Source: Triangularia verruculosa (lineage: Eukaryota > Ascomycota > Sordariomycetes > Sordariales > Podosporaceae). From it: a stretch of 64,000 nucleotides of DNA. Where the stretch lies: NCBI GenBank assembly GCA_033296885.1, contig MU863959.1:62001-126000 (forward strand), written 5' to 3'. Shown here piece by piece: positions 1 to 11,855 of the stretch. A program made the position numbers and the translations under genes. The notes beneath the pieces were generated by a model. The model saw only the letters and a list, made by a program, of their open reading frames with translations. It did no database searches and was not told the origin of the DNA. Every line of letters begins with the position of its first letter. The stretch's first letter is position 1.

Positions 1-1377
1 ACCCGTGGAATTCCGTACCGGTATTCTCGATGCCCTGTTGGAACTCCTGCCTCCTCTTCCTGCCAACCTCCCCCTTGTCCTCAAACTCGGCCAAAATTTT
101 CTTCCGCTTCTCCAGATCCGGCTCCAACATGCCGATAGACTTCATCCACAAGGCGTGATCACGGAGGCCTTGATTGGCGCGGGTGATAATATCTACTCCC
201 ACAGGTTGACGCTCAGTGCTATAGGTGTCAAGGAGCTTAGGCCCAGCCCGGCCAGACATGACGTACTCAAGCTTCCACGCCAGGTTGAAGGCGTCCTGAA
301 TGCAGGTGTTCGACCCCAGGCCGTTGAATGGGGGATGACGATGGACAGCGTCACCCAGACAAAAGATGTTTCCATCGGAGTAGTACTCGGCAACCGTCTC
401 GTTGATCATCCATTTGCTGACATCCTTGATCTCGACGTCTACCGACTCATCCCCAATGAATTGTTTCACCCTGGCAACGTATTCTTCATTGGAGGCAATC
501 ATGTCGTCACCTTTGACATCGGCGCCAGGAGGCGGGAGGAAGATGAACATCCACTCATCCCATGGGCGCACCATCCTGACAATACAGGCCCAGCCCCAGG
601 CTGGGTGCTCCTTCTCGGGTTGAAAGACCCAGTGAAGGTTTCCTGTTCGGTTCTTGACAAGATGCGAAAGATCGGCCTTCAGAAGCACATTGAGAGCCAA
701 TCCTTGTCCTGGCTTTTTGATGAGTGGGACCTTGAGCTCGCGAATCACTTGGCTGCGAGCGCCGTCGCAACCAAACAAGAACCGTGACTGAATCTTGTAT
801 GTCTTGCCAGAAAGATTGTCCTTGACCTCACTGATGATTACGTCGGGCTCGGGGCGTGTAAACGTAACAAACGTGGTGTCAAATCGCAGGGTCCAGCCGG
901 TATGGATCGCTCTTCTTGTGAGAATCGGTTCAAGTTCGGTTTGTGGAAGGTCGACATGGTCGCATGGGCTTGCGGCATCATAATCACCCTGTAGTAAAAG
1001 AAATCAGCAATTGTCCGAAGATGGGGTGGTCTGAATCTCTTTTGATTCCAAATTGCTCCTACCCTACGTTTGGGATCGTTGCCCCAAGAGTACAACCGAG
1101 CATATTCATCGCCAGCCATGGAGTGGCACCATCGCGTGTGGACCATGTGGTTTCCCGCGGCACCAGCATCAATGCATTGCCTGTCCAAACCGATGTCCCT
1201 CAAGCACTCCAAAGCAGCCATATTGGTGATGTGTGCTCTGGGAGTATGCGCCGTGCCGGAGGCGGCCGAAATAATGATGCCCTTGCGCCCATGCGAGGAA
1301 AGGAAGCAAGCCAGAGCGGCGCCCGCAGGGCCTGCTCCAACGATGAGGAGGTCGGTCTTGATGATCTCGTCGGCCAT
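1..1377 (-). CDS. FAD-dependent aromatic-ring hydroxylase (phenol 2-monooxygenase/TfdB-like), 3' end cut by window edge
   Basis: Class A flavoprotein monooxygenase expected to hydroxylate a phenolic ring with NAD(P)H and O2. Exon 1 is 1377-1063, the intron 1062-989 (74 bp, GTAGGA donor, CTACAG acceptor), and exon 2 runs from 988 off the left edge. Near the N terminus is the Rossmann motif VGAGPAGAALACF. Downstream are the family DG motif (GCDGARS) and the GD motif (LGDAVHRHPP followed by NGLGSNT), which bind FAD ribose and pyrophosphate. The start is the ATG just before MADEIIKTDLLIVGAG; nothing upstream extends it. It is divergent from an extradiol dioxygenase across about 0.8 kb, which suggests a shared promoter and consecutive steps (hydroxylation, then ring cleavage). 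The true substrate cannot be read from sequence. The C-terminal thioredoxin-like part, if present, lies outside the window. Confidence 0.9.
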
Positions 1378-2172
1378 TGTTTGCGAGTCGTGTTGTGCGG
1401 TTCAAATCAAGAGAGAGGAGCAAAGGCCGTCAACAAATGCTCAATCACCCTGATGGTTTTGTGTGGTTTATGTGATGGCCCGTCCCTATCATCCACCCTG
1501 TCGGCGGCCAGCGGGGTCATTCAGGGATAAGTATCATTCAACATCACCATGTCAGCTTTGACAAAGCAACAGAGTAGACAACCCCACAGTTTCTCAAAAT
1601 CGCCCGTGCCAAGCAAGGCGGCGGGCACGTCGGGATTGAGGACCGGGCTTGAGATGAACACCACAATTTCACCTAAGTACAGTTAGCAGAGAGCTAATAA
1701 CTAACGCCTAGATGTGAGTTTGGTCGACCCAAAACAAAGCCAACGGATGCCGGGGAAGACAGCTTGAGAGGCGCGAAACGCTCATGTAGCCAGTAGACCT
1801 GTAACGAGGGTTGCCAAGCTCGTTCATGGGCTACCGAAACACTCGCTGATCCTGCTGGTACTGTGTGCTCTGTGACCATTCCTATCCCGCGGTGGAAAAG
1901 CACAACCGGCAGTCCAGTAAAAAGATGTGCTATCGCAACATGAGTTTGCCATTACTCGCCGACTCGCCACTGGCCCCTCACTTGTCACTGCCAAGGACAG
2001 CATTGCCCCGGATAGCGGTACAACTGCGGACAAACTAAATCGACCCGCCCGCGACGGTTGAATTATGGACAACCATATCTCAATGTCTTCTGTCCTGCTG
2101 AAAAGATCAGATTAGATCTTGTTAACCAAAACATCATCAACGAAAACGAAACGTCAGACAACTATCGCCAAC
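1378..2172. promoter_or_regulatory. Shared upstream region of the divergent hydroxylase/dioxygenase pair
   Basis: About 795 bp with no convincing ORF. It separates the start codons of two divergently transcribed aromatic-catabolism genes, so it probably holds both promoters. No individual operator could be assigned. Confidence 0.5.
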
Positions 2173-3261
2173 ATGCCGGCTGAGCAGCAGATTCCCAAGA
2201 TCAAGCTTGTGCGTATCGCGCACGTATACTATACCCATGCCGACCTCGACAAGGCACGCGAGTTCTTGGCCGACTTCGGCTTCACGGTAGCGGACGACAG
2301 AGGCGACACAGTATACTACAAGGGCTACGGCACCGAGCCCTTCGTATACTGTGCCACCAAGGGCCCCGAGAATGAATTTGGTGGTGCCGGGTTCGTGGTC
2401 GAATCGATGGCGGACCTAGAGCTTGCCTCCAAAACTCTTCCAAATGCGACTCCCATCTTGGACTCAGATGCGCCTGGCGGTGGGAAGCGTGTGACGTTCA
2501 GGGATCCTGTCGACGACTTCCCCTTTCATCTAGTGTTTGGGCAAACCCCCATCGAGAAATCAGCACACCTCCCCGAGCTCGACTACAACTTTCCCGAGAA
2601 CAAGTACCGTCCCGTCAACAAGACACAACGTTTCAAGAAGGGGCCAGCAGCTGTTCACAAGTTGGGTCACGTCGGCTGCTGTGTAACCAACTTCGCCAAG
2701 TCGTTTGAGTTCTACACCACTCGGTTCAACCTCAAGCCCAGCGACATCATCCACGAGCCAAACGGCAAGGATGTCTCCACATTCCTGCATCTGGACAGAG
2801 GCATGGAGCAGGTCGATCATCACACTTGGTTCTTCTTTGAAGGTTAGTATCCTGATAAAAACACTTTGGGGGCAGGATAAGTGGACTGACTAGATGATTC
2901 CAGGACCCAAGTTTCACGTCCACCACTCTAGCTTCGAGGTACACGACTTCGATATTCAATCGTTGGGCCATCAATGGCTACGGGACAAGGGCTATGACCT
3001 GGTGTGGGGTGTTGGAAGACACGTGCTGGGCTCGCAAATCTTCGATTACTGGTAAGTTCGCCGTGGTGTCGGCGAGGTCAGTTGGCGTGTTGGAATTGGG
3101 CATGCTAACTCAGCTTCAGGTATGATCGATCGGGCTTCATTCTGGAGCATTACGTAGATGGCGACTTGGTGGACGAGACAACTCCAATTTCGAGATCAGA
3201 GGCCGGGCCTGACAGTTTGCATATCTGGGGGCCTCCACTTCCGCCGACCTTCTTGCAGTAG
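2173..3261 (+). CDS. VOC-family extradiol ring-cleavage dioxygenase (catechol 2,3-dioxygenase/homoprotocatechuate 2,3-dioxygenase-like)
   Basis: Predicted 319-aa non-haem metal dioxygenase of the vicinal oxygen chelate fold, which opens catechol-type rings at the meta position. Exons are 2173-2842, 2904-3051 and 3120-3261, with two introns of about 60-68 bp. The start ATG at 2173 sits in a CCAAC context and is followed by MPAEQQIPKI. There are two VOC modules. The N-terminal one (about residues 14-120) reads RIAHVYYTHADL. The C-terminal one has the likely metal ligands: His in HKLGHVGCC, His in HVHHSSFEVHD, and Glu in FILEHYVDGD near the C terminus. The divergent neighbour is a phenolic hydroxylase, whose product would be the natural substrate. 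A glyoxalase-like enzyme of other function is the main alternative, but the ligand spacing favours an extradiol dioxygenase. Confidence 0.85.
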
Positions 3262-4140
3262 ACGGCCCGCATCGCCGGAAGAAGGGGAAAGAAGGGGACG
3301 GAGGTTGAGCTGGAGTTACGGGTGCACGGGACCAAGAGCAGTGAGGGGCAACAGAGCTGTTGCCAATGACTGGAAGGAAACCTGCAGGTAGTTCTTTCCC
3401 AATGTACTAAGAAATCATGCTTTACTGCACACTGTCGGTTTTCATGGGCCCCGCTTTCAACTGTGTGCTTTCTTCTTGGCCCACATCGGCAGGGCCAGAT
3501 CCAAGGGCATCCATCCAAGGCATCCTTTCTTAACAGCAACAATATGCCGAGCCCACAGCAACAGATGCGACCTCAACATCCGGGGGATATTGATACAATG
3601 GATCACTCTGACCGGAATTGTCCATTTTTGCTGTTCAAGCCGCCCTTTTATTGGTGGTTCATCTTGGACGCAAACCCCCGTTTCGAGAATGCGACGTCGG
3701 AGGGAGCAACTCCATGGCGATTAGTGCCGCCGCATCCAAGACGTTGAAACCACTGCAGCACTCCACACATCGCCCATCACCACAGATTCACATCGACATC
3801 TGGTGATCGACTCTCTCCGTAGCAGTTTTTGCCAAGGCCCAACGTCTTCGTAGGCTCGCCGCCATCCACTCCGTCCCTTGTCAGGCTTCCAGTTGTAGTA
3901 AATACCACCGTCGACAAGCATCGGTCAAGGATACCGAACCGGGTTTTTCCATGATGTGGTTGGCTACAAGAGACGGTGGATGCTTCCACTGTCGGATCGC
4001 GAAGCCGCTGGATGTCGTTGAGATTCCGTGGGTAGTGTTGCCATAGAACAGAAGAGGAATATAAAAGCCTAATCTTCTGTCGATATCTTCACAAGAATCA
4101 TTGAGTCTCCAGATCAGTTGTCGACAGTGTCTCCGTCACA
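3262..4140. promoter_or_regulatory. Intergenic region with TATA box of the AA9 gene
   Basis: No supported gene. TATAAAAG at 4060-4067, about 75-80 bp before the AA9 start codon, is a good TATA box and fits a highly inducible secreted-enzyme gene. The rest shows nothing recognisable. Confidence 0.55.
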
Positions 4141-5114
4141 ATGAAGGTTCTCGCTACTCTCCTCGCTTCCGTCGGCTTGGTAGCCGCCCACGGTTATGTC
4201 GACAATGCCACCATCGGCGGCCAGTACTACCAAGCAAGTCCCATCAGATCGCTGCTGGAGTGTCTCAAACAATACTAACAGCGTTGCAGTTCTACCAGCC
4301 TTACATGGACCCCTACATGGGCAACAACAAGGTACATATGATCATCTCTAAGAGCGTCTCGTCCGTCTTCTTACCATCCACGTTTTACAGCCGCAGCGAG
4401 TTTCCCGCTCCATTCCCGGAAACGGCCCTGTTGAGAATGTCGCCTCGATCGATGTCCAGTGCAATGCTGGCTCCGTTCCAGCTCCTCTCCACGCTCCCGC
4501 CGCCGCTGGGTCAACCGTGACTCTGCACTGGACCCTTTGGCCCGATTCCCACGTGGGCCCAGTCATTACTTACATGGCTCGTTGCCCTGACACCGGCTGC
4601 CAGAACTGGTCCCCCGGCACATCGTATGTCTTTTGTTCAATTCCAATTCTCAACCAGATATGGAAAACTGTGCACTAACAGTTCCACAGTGCTGTCTGGT
4701 TTAAGGTCAAGCAGGGTGGCCGCGATGGCACGTCCAACAACTGGGCTGCCACCCCTCTGATGAAGAGTCCTGCCACCTACCAATACACCATCCCCTCCTG
4801 CCTTCGCTCCGGCTACTACCTTGTCCGCCACGAGACCATTGCTCTCCATGCTGCCTGGGCCTATCCCGGTGCGCAGTTTTATCCGGGCTGCCATCAGCTC
4901 CAGGTTACCGGCGGCGGTTCCGCCAACCCTTCTAACCTGGTCGCTTTCCCTGGAGCGTACAAGAGCACTGACCCTGGTGTCACTTATGATGCTTACAAGG
5001 GTGAGTACACGCCACTTTTCTTGGTAACTTTTCGGTGATATGGGGCGACAACTGACATAAGGGATAACAGCTCAACCTTACACCATCCCCGGACCTGCCG
5101 TCTTCACTTGCTAA
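4141..5114 (+). CDS. AA9 lytic polysaccharide monooxygenase (formerly GH61), secreted
   Basis: Copper enzyme that oxidatively cleaves cellulose or hemicellulose. Predicted 240 aa from exons 4141-4233, 4290-4331, 4391-4623, 4690-5000 and 5071-5114. The signal peptide MKVLATLLASVGLVAA ends just before His17, which becomes the N-terminal His of the copper histidine brace (HGYVDNATIGG). The second brace His is in RHETIALHAAW, and the axial Tyr is in GAQFYPGCHQL. Cysteines in VQCNAG, YMARCPDTGC, IPSCL and PGCHQ fit the family disulfides. The catalytic domain alone is present, ending AVFTC, with no CBM1. The first intron uses a GC donor (CAA|GCAAGT) and ends TTGCAG; reading it as an intron is required to join the conserved GGQYYQ and FYQPYMDPYMG segments. 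Assignment is firm; regioselectivity is unknown. Confidence 0.95.
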
Positions 5115-6229
5115 ATGTAGCACACGCAACGGTTTCTGACTACAGTCTGAGGAGGGGACGAGAAGCTAGTCTGTCTATCGATATCGGACGATAGCAGGTG
5201 ACTATGGATGAAAGTGATGGTGTTCACTTCTTAGTACATATTTTCAGCATCAACATCAATGTTCTCTTTCCATCCACGGTGGAGATGTGGGGTTTACACT
5301 TTTTCGTATCATTGCTGCACAGTAGCCTGTACCTGAAGGAAATGTATCTTTTTGGGGCATAATCAGAAGGACCAACAGACCGACATACAAGGTTTTGTGA
5401 CATGAAGTGACTCTTGTTTGCCGACCCTGTTGAAGTCTTCTTGATTACAAGGCCTCCTATTTAGCACCCTATACATCTGACTGAGACCTCCGAACTATTG
5501 CGAAGACTCAAAGCTCCGATGGCTTCTCGATCTTCCTGCGGCTTAGATCTGCGCCTCTCAACTCCTGCACTACCTTCATATCTCTCTCGTGTAAGAGAGA
5601 CTTGCTGTCGCTGTGATTAGAAGCGCTTGTTATGAGGTTCAAGATGGACTTTACTGTTACTTGTTCCTAAACTTGTACGGACTATTATAACTTTTACATT
5701 GGAAAGCTATTCTTTCGCGCACACCTTTGTCTCTCTTTGAGCTGCAAAAAGTGTCACTTCGGAGGAAGCGGGCACTTGCCTACTGTGGGGTGTTGGCAGG
5801 TACATGGGTGCAATGCCTGGGAAGCACCTGCAACAAAAACAAGGCAATTGCTCGGTGGTGTAATTAGCATAGGCGTTGCTGTTGGATTTGGCACTTCCGA
5901 TGAAACTTGGTAATGGATAGCACCAGGGAACAGCTTTCATAGAGAAAAAGCCGTGCTCAGAGGTGTCATCGCAGCATGCAACGCAAGGTCCTACCAAAGG
6001 TCGACATGCCTTAATCAGTTACTTTTTTGCGAATCTTCAGATATAATTTTTTTTATCAAAAGTAATGGCGCAGACAGCCAGCCTAAACGCCCCCCCAATC
6101 TGATGTGATCATGTTCTAGGATTATCGACATGATCTAAGAGCGAATCGCTGACTGGGGGTAGGAAAGGTCAACCGTTCGATCCCTAGCCAAGTCGTCCCT
6201 TTCCCACATTTTCAAGTCAGCAGTTTCAC
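5115..6229. other. Intergenic, with a tRNA-like 5' fragment
   Basis: No gene supported. The only notable item is 5831-5871, which shares with 21655-21690 the words CAACAAA, ATTGCTC and GTGGTGTAATT followed by TTAGCA/TAGCA. Those words form the A-box half of the tRNA-like unit there; no B box follows here. Confidence 0.4.
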
Positions 6230-8077
6230 TTATCCTCGATGGGGTTCCAGCTGCAGTTCCAGCTGTGGTTGCAGCTGCGTGACGTGCCCTCGCTCTACAC
6301 CCAGCACGACTTCTTTGTGTTCTCGGCTCAGCTTTTGCCCTCGAACAAGCAGGGTGAAGAGCGTTGCAAGGCCAGCAAATGCGACATACTTTTTGACAGT
6401 CAGCTCGGCAACTATTCAACATCATCAGACCTGAGAAACGTACCATTACCCAAACCATCCTCAGCGACTCGAAATAGGTAGACCTCACAACCTGTCTCTG
6501 CTGCTCATCAAGCAGCCCGATTTTTTCGATGCTTCCTGCTGCCCGCCCGCCCCCAAACCCACGAGCAACTTCCTCTCCCAATCTCTCGACCAACCACGCA
6601 CTCCTCCCATCCATGCCGTTCTGGAAGATCACACCTCCCGCCACGACGGAAACAGCAGTCGCCATTGACCGCACAAAACCCATCGCCGCGATCACCGCCG
6701 CAGTGTCAAGGTCACTCGCCGCCGCCTGCGCAGCTAAAATCGGCCCCTCGATGTTCATGCCCACCCCGACACCAGCCAGAATCTCGTATCCAAACAACCT
6801 CCCGAGATTATCGCGCTCCTTAAAGTCGAGGCTGACGAATAGCCCCACCCCAAGCATGAGAAACACCTGCGCGGCGTACATGACGGGAAGATACCTCCCC
6901 ATCTTCTGGATGGTCACCCCCGCGAAAGCTGCCGAAAGAGAACAGGAGACAATTAACGGGACGAGGTGGACTCCGGACAGAAGGGCGTTGGCACCGAGGA
7001 CTGACTGAGAGTACAGAGGGAGGTAATAGGCAAGGCCGATGAAAACGAATGAGTCGAAAGCAAACACTCCGTAAGCAGCAATGGTGGAGAGATTCGGGAA
7101 CAGCCTGGCGGGGAAGATTGGATTAGGAGCCAGTTTCCACTCATTCACGAAGAAAAGCACCAAGGTGAGAATGCCAAAGACGAGAAGGTTGACGACGGTA
7201 GGGGAAGACCAGGCCAGGATCACGTTGCCGAAATCCAGCGCGAGGAGAATCATGAGAGCGCCGGAAATGATGAGGATGGAGCCAGACCAGTCGAGAGCTT
7301 TGAGACCAGTGAGGATTGGAGTCTTAGGCGGCGATGGAAGCGGGAGGAAAACTAGAATGGTGAGGAAGACAACGAGGCCGATCGGGACTGTCCCCAGGTC
7401 AGCGCAGATCCAGTCCGAAAGCGGTGGAAGAAGCGCTCACGATTGATCCAGAAACACCATCTCCAGCTCAGCTTGGTGCTCATCACACCCCCAATCACAG
7501 GCCCGATGGCACTTCCTAACGCCCACACCCCGCTAGTCACCGCAAGATAGAGCCCTCTATCCCTCATGCTGAACGAGTCACAAATAATGACATTGACCAT
7601 CATCCCCATCCCGCTGGCGCCCACTCCTTGCCACGCTCTTCCAATGATTAGCGCGTGCATGTTCTCAGCTAAGGCACACAGCAAACTTGCGAAGAAGAAA
7701 ATGGCTTGCGACAACAGCATGATAGGCTTGCGGCCAAAGATATCGGACACGGCACCCCAGATTGGCGTGCTGGCAGTGTGAGCGAGAATAAATGAGGAGC
7801 CGATCCAGATGTACCCTTGTGGTGAGGAGAAGTCGGCCACGATGGAGGGGACGGAGGGGGTCAATATTGTTAGGTCGAGGGAGGATAGGAGAACGGAGAG
7901 ACAAAGTGGACTGAGAAGGAGAGCGATGTCACGCTTGGACATTGAGGATGCGGATGGGCTATCATCTTGAGCTGTTGCGCCCGGATTCAGGGATACGGTG
8001 ACGGTCTCCATGTTTGAGGTGCTGTTCGGCGAGGGTTCGGGCGCGACAGCGCTTATTGTTTGTGTCTGGGTTGCCAT
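6230..8077 (-). CDS. MFS drug:H+ antiporter of DHA2 type (14-TM efflux pump)
   Basis: Multi-pass plasma-membrane transporter, 579 aa, from exons 8077-7441, 7387-6444 and 6388-6230 (introns 53 and 55 bp). After a polar N terminus of about 60 residues come the first helix (LCLSVLLSSLDLTILTPSVP), the MFS motif A region (WGAVSDIFGRKPIML), motif B-like GRAWQGVGASG, and the antiporter motif C (GSAIGPVIGGVM), which marks efflux pumps of the DHA families. Fourteen helices fit the length. The tail after the last helix is short and Q/L-rich. The start at 8077 (MATQTQTISAV) was chosen; an in-frame ATG at 8101 would add eight residues. Substrate unknown; such pumps often export toxins or fungicides. Confidence 0.92.
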
Positions 8078-8101
8078 TACGAAGTCATCGCCCGACAGCA
8101 T

Positions 8102-9835
8102 GCGGAGAAAGAAGATGAGAGTAGGAGGTTGAAATGCGAGGGCAAGATAAAGTTGTTGATTACGGAATGCGGAGGTACGTACCTCCGACACCCCTGTCAT
8201 ACCGCCTGTCGGACTTGTTGGTACAATTGCATTCCCAAACCCAAGAGAAAGCACCCATCATAAAGCCAAAAGCAAGCTCGGCGAGATCCAGGGTCACATT
8301 TGGCTCAAAATTGGGCGCGGATTGCTACCTGGATACAACCTTCACTAGAGCGATATCTCCCTGTCAATGCGGACATTGTTTCTAGAACTAAGAGAAGAGT
8401 CTAAATGATCATCCAAAGGCAGCTACCAGCCACCTTCAATGTTGGCACAATGTCCATATCATGTCGTCCGCTACAGTATGATTATCTGAAAACTTCCTTT
8501 ATGAATTCATTCGAAATCTTCAATAAGTAGGTACTTGGTTAAGGTAAGGTGAGCTTTTACTGGAGCTCAACTCGTGAAAGAGAGGACCTTGTGGACATGA
8601 CCAAAGAATTGATGTAAGAACCTTGGGTAGCCGGGAGCATCGAGTGTCATGATCAGACGGGATAAGTGAACATTCAAACAAAATGAAGGGGGCTTCAGTG
8701 ATAAACCTTCATCGGCTGACTTCGAATCACAGGATGTTAAATATCTATCCTTTGAGTTGTGTGACTAGATTCAACATAAGATATCTACCTAGGTAACTTG
8801 TCGATGTCTTCAGATGGCTGTTTATAGTTACTGAAATCCGTTTGCGTTGCAAGCCATGCTCTGCAATTCTTTTCTGCAAGGACAGCCGCCTAAAATCGAA
8901 CTCATTCTTTCGACTTGATTCTAGCCGATTTCACACAAAGGTTCGATTGAACGCATCACGTATAGGATGAGCAAGTATCAATTCGAGTTAAGCTCGTGGG
9001 AGGCTCGGCCGGGGTCTCCATCTTGGACAGCCTTGACCACCTTCATAGGTAGGTACGATGCTTAGATGATGCTTGGTACCTTCCTCCGCCAGCAAACGCT
9101 TGTTATTACAGCCGCAAGTGGTTGGTTTGAAAGCTCTCGCAAGCGCTTCTTATCCCAACACCAGCGTCTCTACGCCCCAGCCCAAGCAGTGTTTACATTT
9201 ACGAAAAGATTGATGGGGAGTATGGATTCAAAGCGAATACCTTTGTGTTTTTTCTATTAACTACCTCAGACCTAAATAATATCAGCCTTCAGCATGTTTT
9301 TTGGAAGCCTAAGGTAGACTCTTGGTTTTACTGACGTTTTTCTAAACAGATCTGCTCAATACTACACCGAATATCCCCAAGGATCTCCGCAATGTGTGGG
9401 AAAGAGGTATATGAAGAGGGGCGAAAAGGTGGACTGAAAATAGCGGCAGAGCTACAAAGCTAAAAGGAGATGCTAAGGAGTACGATATGAGAATAGAAGG
9501 AATTATCGAGGGTTGGTGCTTAGACGGTTCCAGTCGGTGAGGTGATTGAAGGAAAATGTACACTCAGTTAAAGCTACCTAGTCCAATGTTATAATTTCGC
9601 GGTTTGAATGCTGTAAACAAGAGCGTTTCACCACTTATCCCGTCCTCTTAATTTCCAACTGCTTGGTGTTCTGCTGGCACATGCTGCGAATTACCTAGGT
9701 ATGAAATCCAAGGTTCCATCTCGGTGATTGTAGGCAAATATCTCTACGGGAGGTACATCCGTGACCATATCCTGTAAGGGGCAGCTCTGTAGGTACCTTA
9801 CCTAAAGGTAGGTAGTCATCCGAACCAGTATTTGT
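8102..9835. other. Long gene-free stretch
   Basis: About 1.7 kb with only short, biased ORFs. It contains several copies of a short TAGGTAGGTAC-type motif (near 8527, 9047 and 9790-9820). The last copies form an imperfect palindrome around AGGTACCTTACCT. Nothing else was recognised. Confidence 0.4.
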
Positions 9836-10387
9836 CTATTTCGTCTTCACCTTCGCCTCTCCATCCTTCAGTTTACCAAAAACGTCAAAAACAACGCCCC
9901 ATCTCACCAAGTTCAATAGCACCGACGCCAAGACACCTCCCCAGACCATATCGTTCCATTTGCCAAACTCCCAGAACGCCTCGGGACCAAGAGCCTTGTA
10001 TATGGCCCAGATGTGGCCGTAGTCCGCAAATGCAACCGCGATGCAGTACCCTTTCACCGTGAACCTATCTTTGCTGAAGCAGCAAACGATGGCCATGCCG
10101 GCGAGGAGGAGCAGAACGTTGACAAGTTGAAGAGTTACAAGCTCTGCCTGCGGGGAGAACTCAGGGGGCTGGGTTGACTTGGTGGTGTACAGCAAATCCG
10201 GAGGGAGTTGTCTGGTGAAGTAGTCATAGGCGCCTGGGTTGACGATTCCAACGCGGTAGGCTTGCAGGCTGGGAGGTGTCAGTGATTAGCGACGAAGGTG
10301 CAAGGAGGAGCCGGAGACGGACAGCAATAAGGGCTCCACGACGCCTAGGATGATGAGGGGAAAGGTTGGGAGGATGGCGCGGGTCAT
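9836..10387 (-). CDS. Small DUF7704-like membrane protein
   Basis: Predicted 165 aa from exons 10387-10323 and 10268-9836. The 54-bp intron starts GTCCGT, a weak donor, and ends CTCCCAG; without it the frame stops in the intron. Hydrophobic segments: MTRAILPTFPLIILGVVEP at the N terminus, LQLVNVLLLLAGMAIVCCF, the region around VKGYCIAVAFADYGHIWAIY, and VWGGVLASVLLNLVRWGVVF, giving about four helices. The ADYGHIW and WGGV patterns match the fungal DUF7704 family as I know it; its function is unknown. The C terminus is lysine-rich (KLKDGEAKVKTK). No informative neighbours. Confidence 0.7.
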
Positions 10388-11265
10388 TTTTGGGTGGGTA
10401 GGCTTGGTTAGGTAGGTACTTGGGAGAAAAGAGTGGAAAAGAAACTAGGCGACACACGCAAAGGCAAATGGGGGGTCTTCCTTTTGTTGGTCGGCACAGC
10501 AAGGACATGCTTAGTCATATGGCAAGTGCGAATGCACGTTGGTGGTCAGGTTGCAGCTGGTTTTCTCTTGATGCAGTTGGGGTTTGCGCGGGTTAGGGTT
10601 CCAGTCTTCAGGAGTGACCCCTGAATAGTGGCTACAATTACCTCACCCTCACGCACGACTGTTGACTCTGATTTTCCCACAGAAACGGCGATAAGCGTTC
10701 GTTTCAGGGCAACAACAACGCTCAGTGGCGTGATACATCCACATCCTCGCATAAGTTATGCACTTTGTGCCCAACTCGCCAGCTAGCTCCATTTTCTTGG
10801 AACACCGAGCGGTGAATCTTTTTCAATCACCGATCCTGGTCCGCCTTGACCCTTTCGGGTGACATCGTTCCTGTTAAGCGACGGCTTTAGCGAAAAAGGT
10901 GCGAACTAGAAGAAGGGTCAAGCTTTTTCTTCAGCCCACGTTTCTAAATCAAGAGGGGAGCTGAACTCCAAGCCCTCCCAGCGCTTCAGGTGGTTGACCC
11001 CTCATTCTAGCGACTCAGGGAGCATGGGTTTCTTTGAAAATTACCAAAAGACATCGCCAGCTCTCATCGGAACTTGAAGCAGCCGTGCGAAGAGGGCTCT
11101 TTAGGGCACACGTGTGGAGGCCCAGATGGGCCGGTCCAGGCCGCGGGGGCCATGTGTCTGGGGGCCGTTTTTTGGGGGTCTCAGGGTTGCAATTTTGCTT
11201 CCACAACAAAACAATGGGGCGTGGAGCGTCAAGAGTGTTCCCCTGTTAGCCCCATAAACTACCTG
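10388..11265. other. Intergenic region before MITE copy 1
   Basis: Nothing recognised apart from a TAGGTAGGTAC motif at about 10408 just upstream of the preceding gene. Confidence 0.35.
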
Positions 11266-11270
11266 ACTGC

Positions 11271-11525
11271 CACACTGTAGACAAAATAATTGGTACTGCA
11301 AGCTAGGATCACACCTTAAAATAGTAGAAAAAGGCCTATTAACTATCTTCTTTGGGCTTATTACTATCCTTTAATACGATAAGAGTATCTTTTGAGGTGT
11401 TCTTAACATCTTCCAAAGCTTATTAACTATCTTCCAAGGCCTAATAACTATCTTTTAGGGCCTATTAACTATCTTTCAATACTGTATTCCCTCTTTGCAG
11501 TACCAGTTTTTTTGTCCAGGACGTG
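11271..11525. mobile_element. MITE copy 1 (255 bp)
   Basis: Non-autonomous element. It begins CACACTGTAGACAAAA and ends TTTTGTCCAGGACGTG, which are imperfect inverted repeats of each other (inner part TTGGTACTGCAA against GCAGTACCAG). It is flanked by a perfect 5-bp direct repeat, ACTGC, at 11266-11270 and 11526-11530. The interior is AT-rich and made of repeats of the type TATTAACTATCTT, with no ORF. Same family as copies at 22492, 28786, 44935 and 60384. Confidence 0.9.
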
Positions 11526-11855
11526 ACTGCCCAGCACACTGCCGGCTTACTCATGCTGGTCTATTCCAACTCAAGGGTCTAGGCGTCCGTTCTGGACTGA
11601 GCGCGGACCATTCATCCGCAACCCATTTTCTTTCACATGGTCGATCATACCAGGATCACGGCCACGGGGAAGGAGGGCCTACGGCCTTGGCTTCTTCACC
11701 TGAGGTCCCCGCCACTGAAATCTCGTCCCGTCAAAAAGCGGAGAGGAGCCCAAGGGTAACCAGCAATGGATTCCTGACCTCTCTCCTGTCCAATCCACGG
11801 CCAAACGACACTCCCGCCAGCTCGAATTACCAAGGCAACGTCAACTTCGATCAAG

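Noticed and set aside
11271..11300. Resemblance of MITE ends to V(D)J recombination signals (CAC heptamer start, ACAAAA stretch)
   Set aside because: The spacing is only about 3 nt between the two parts and the match is short. It is kept only as a weak hint towards Transib-type ends, not as a signal in its own right.
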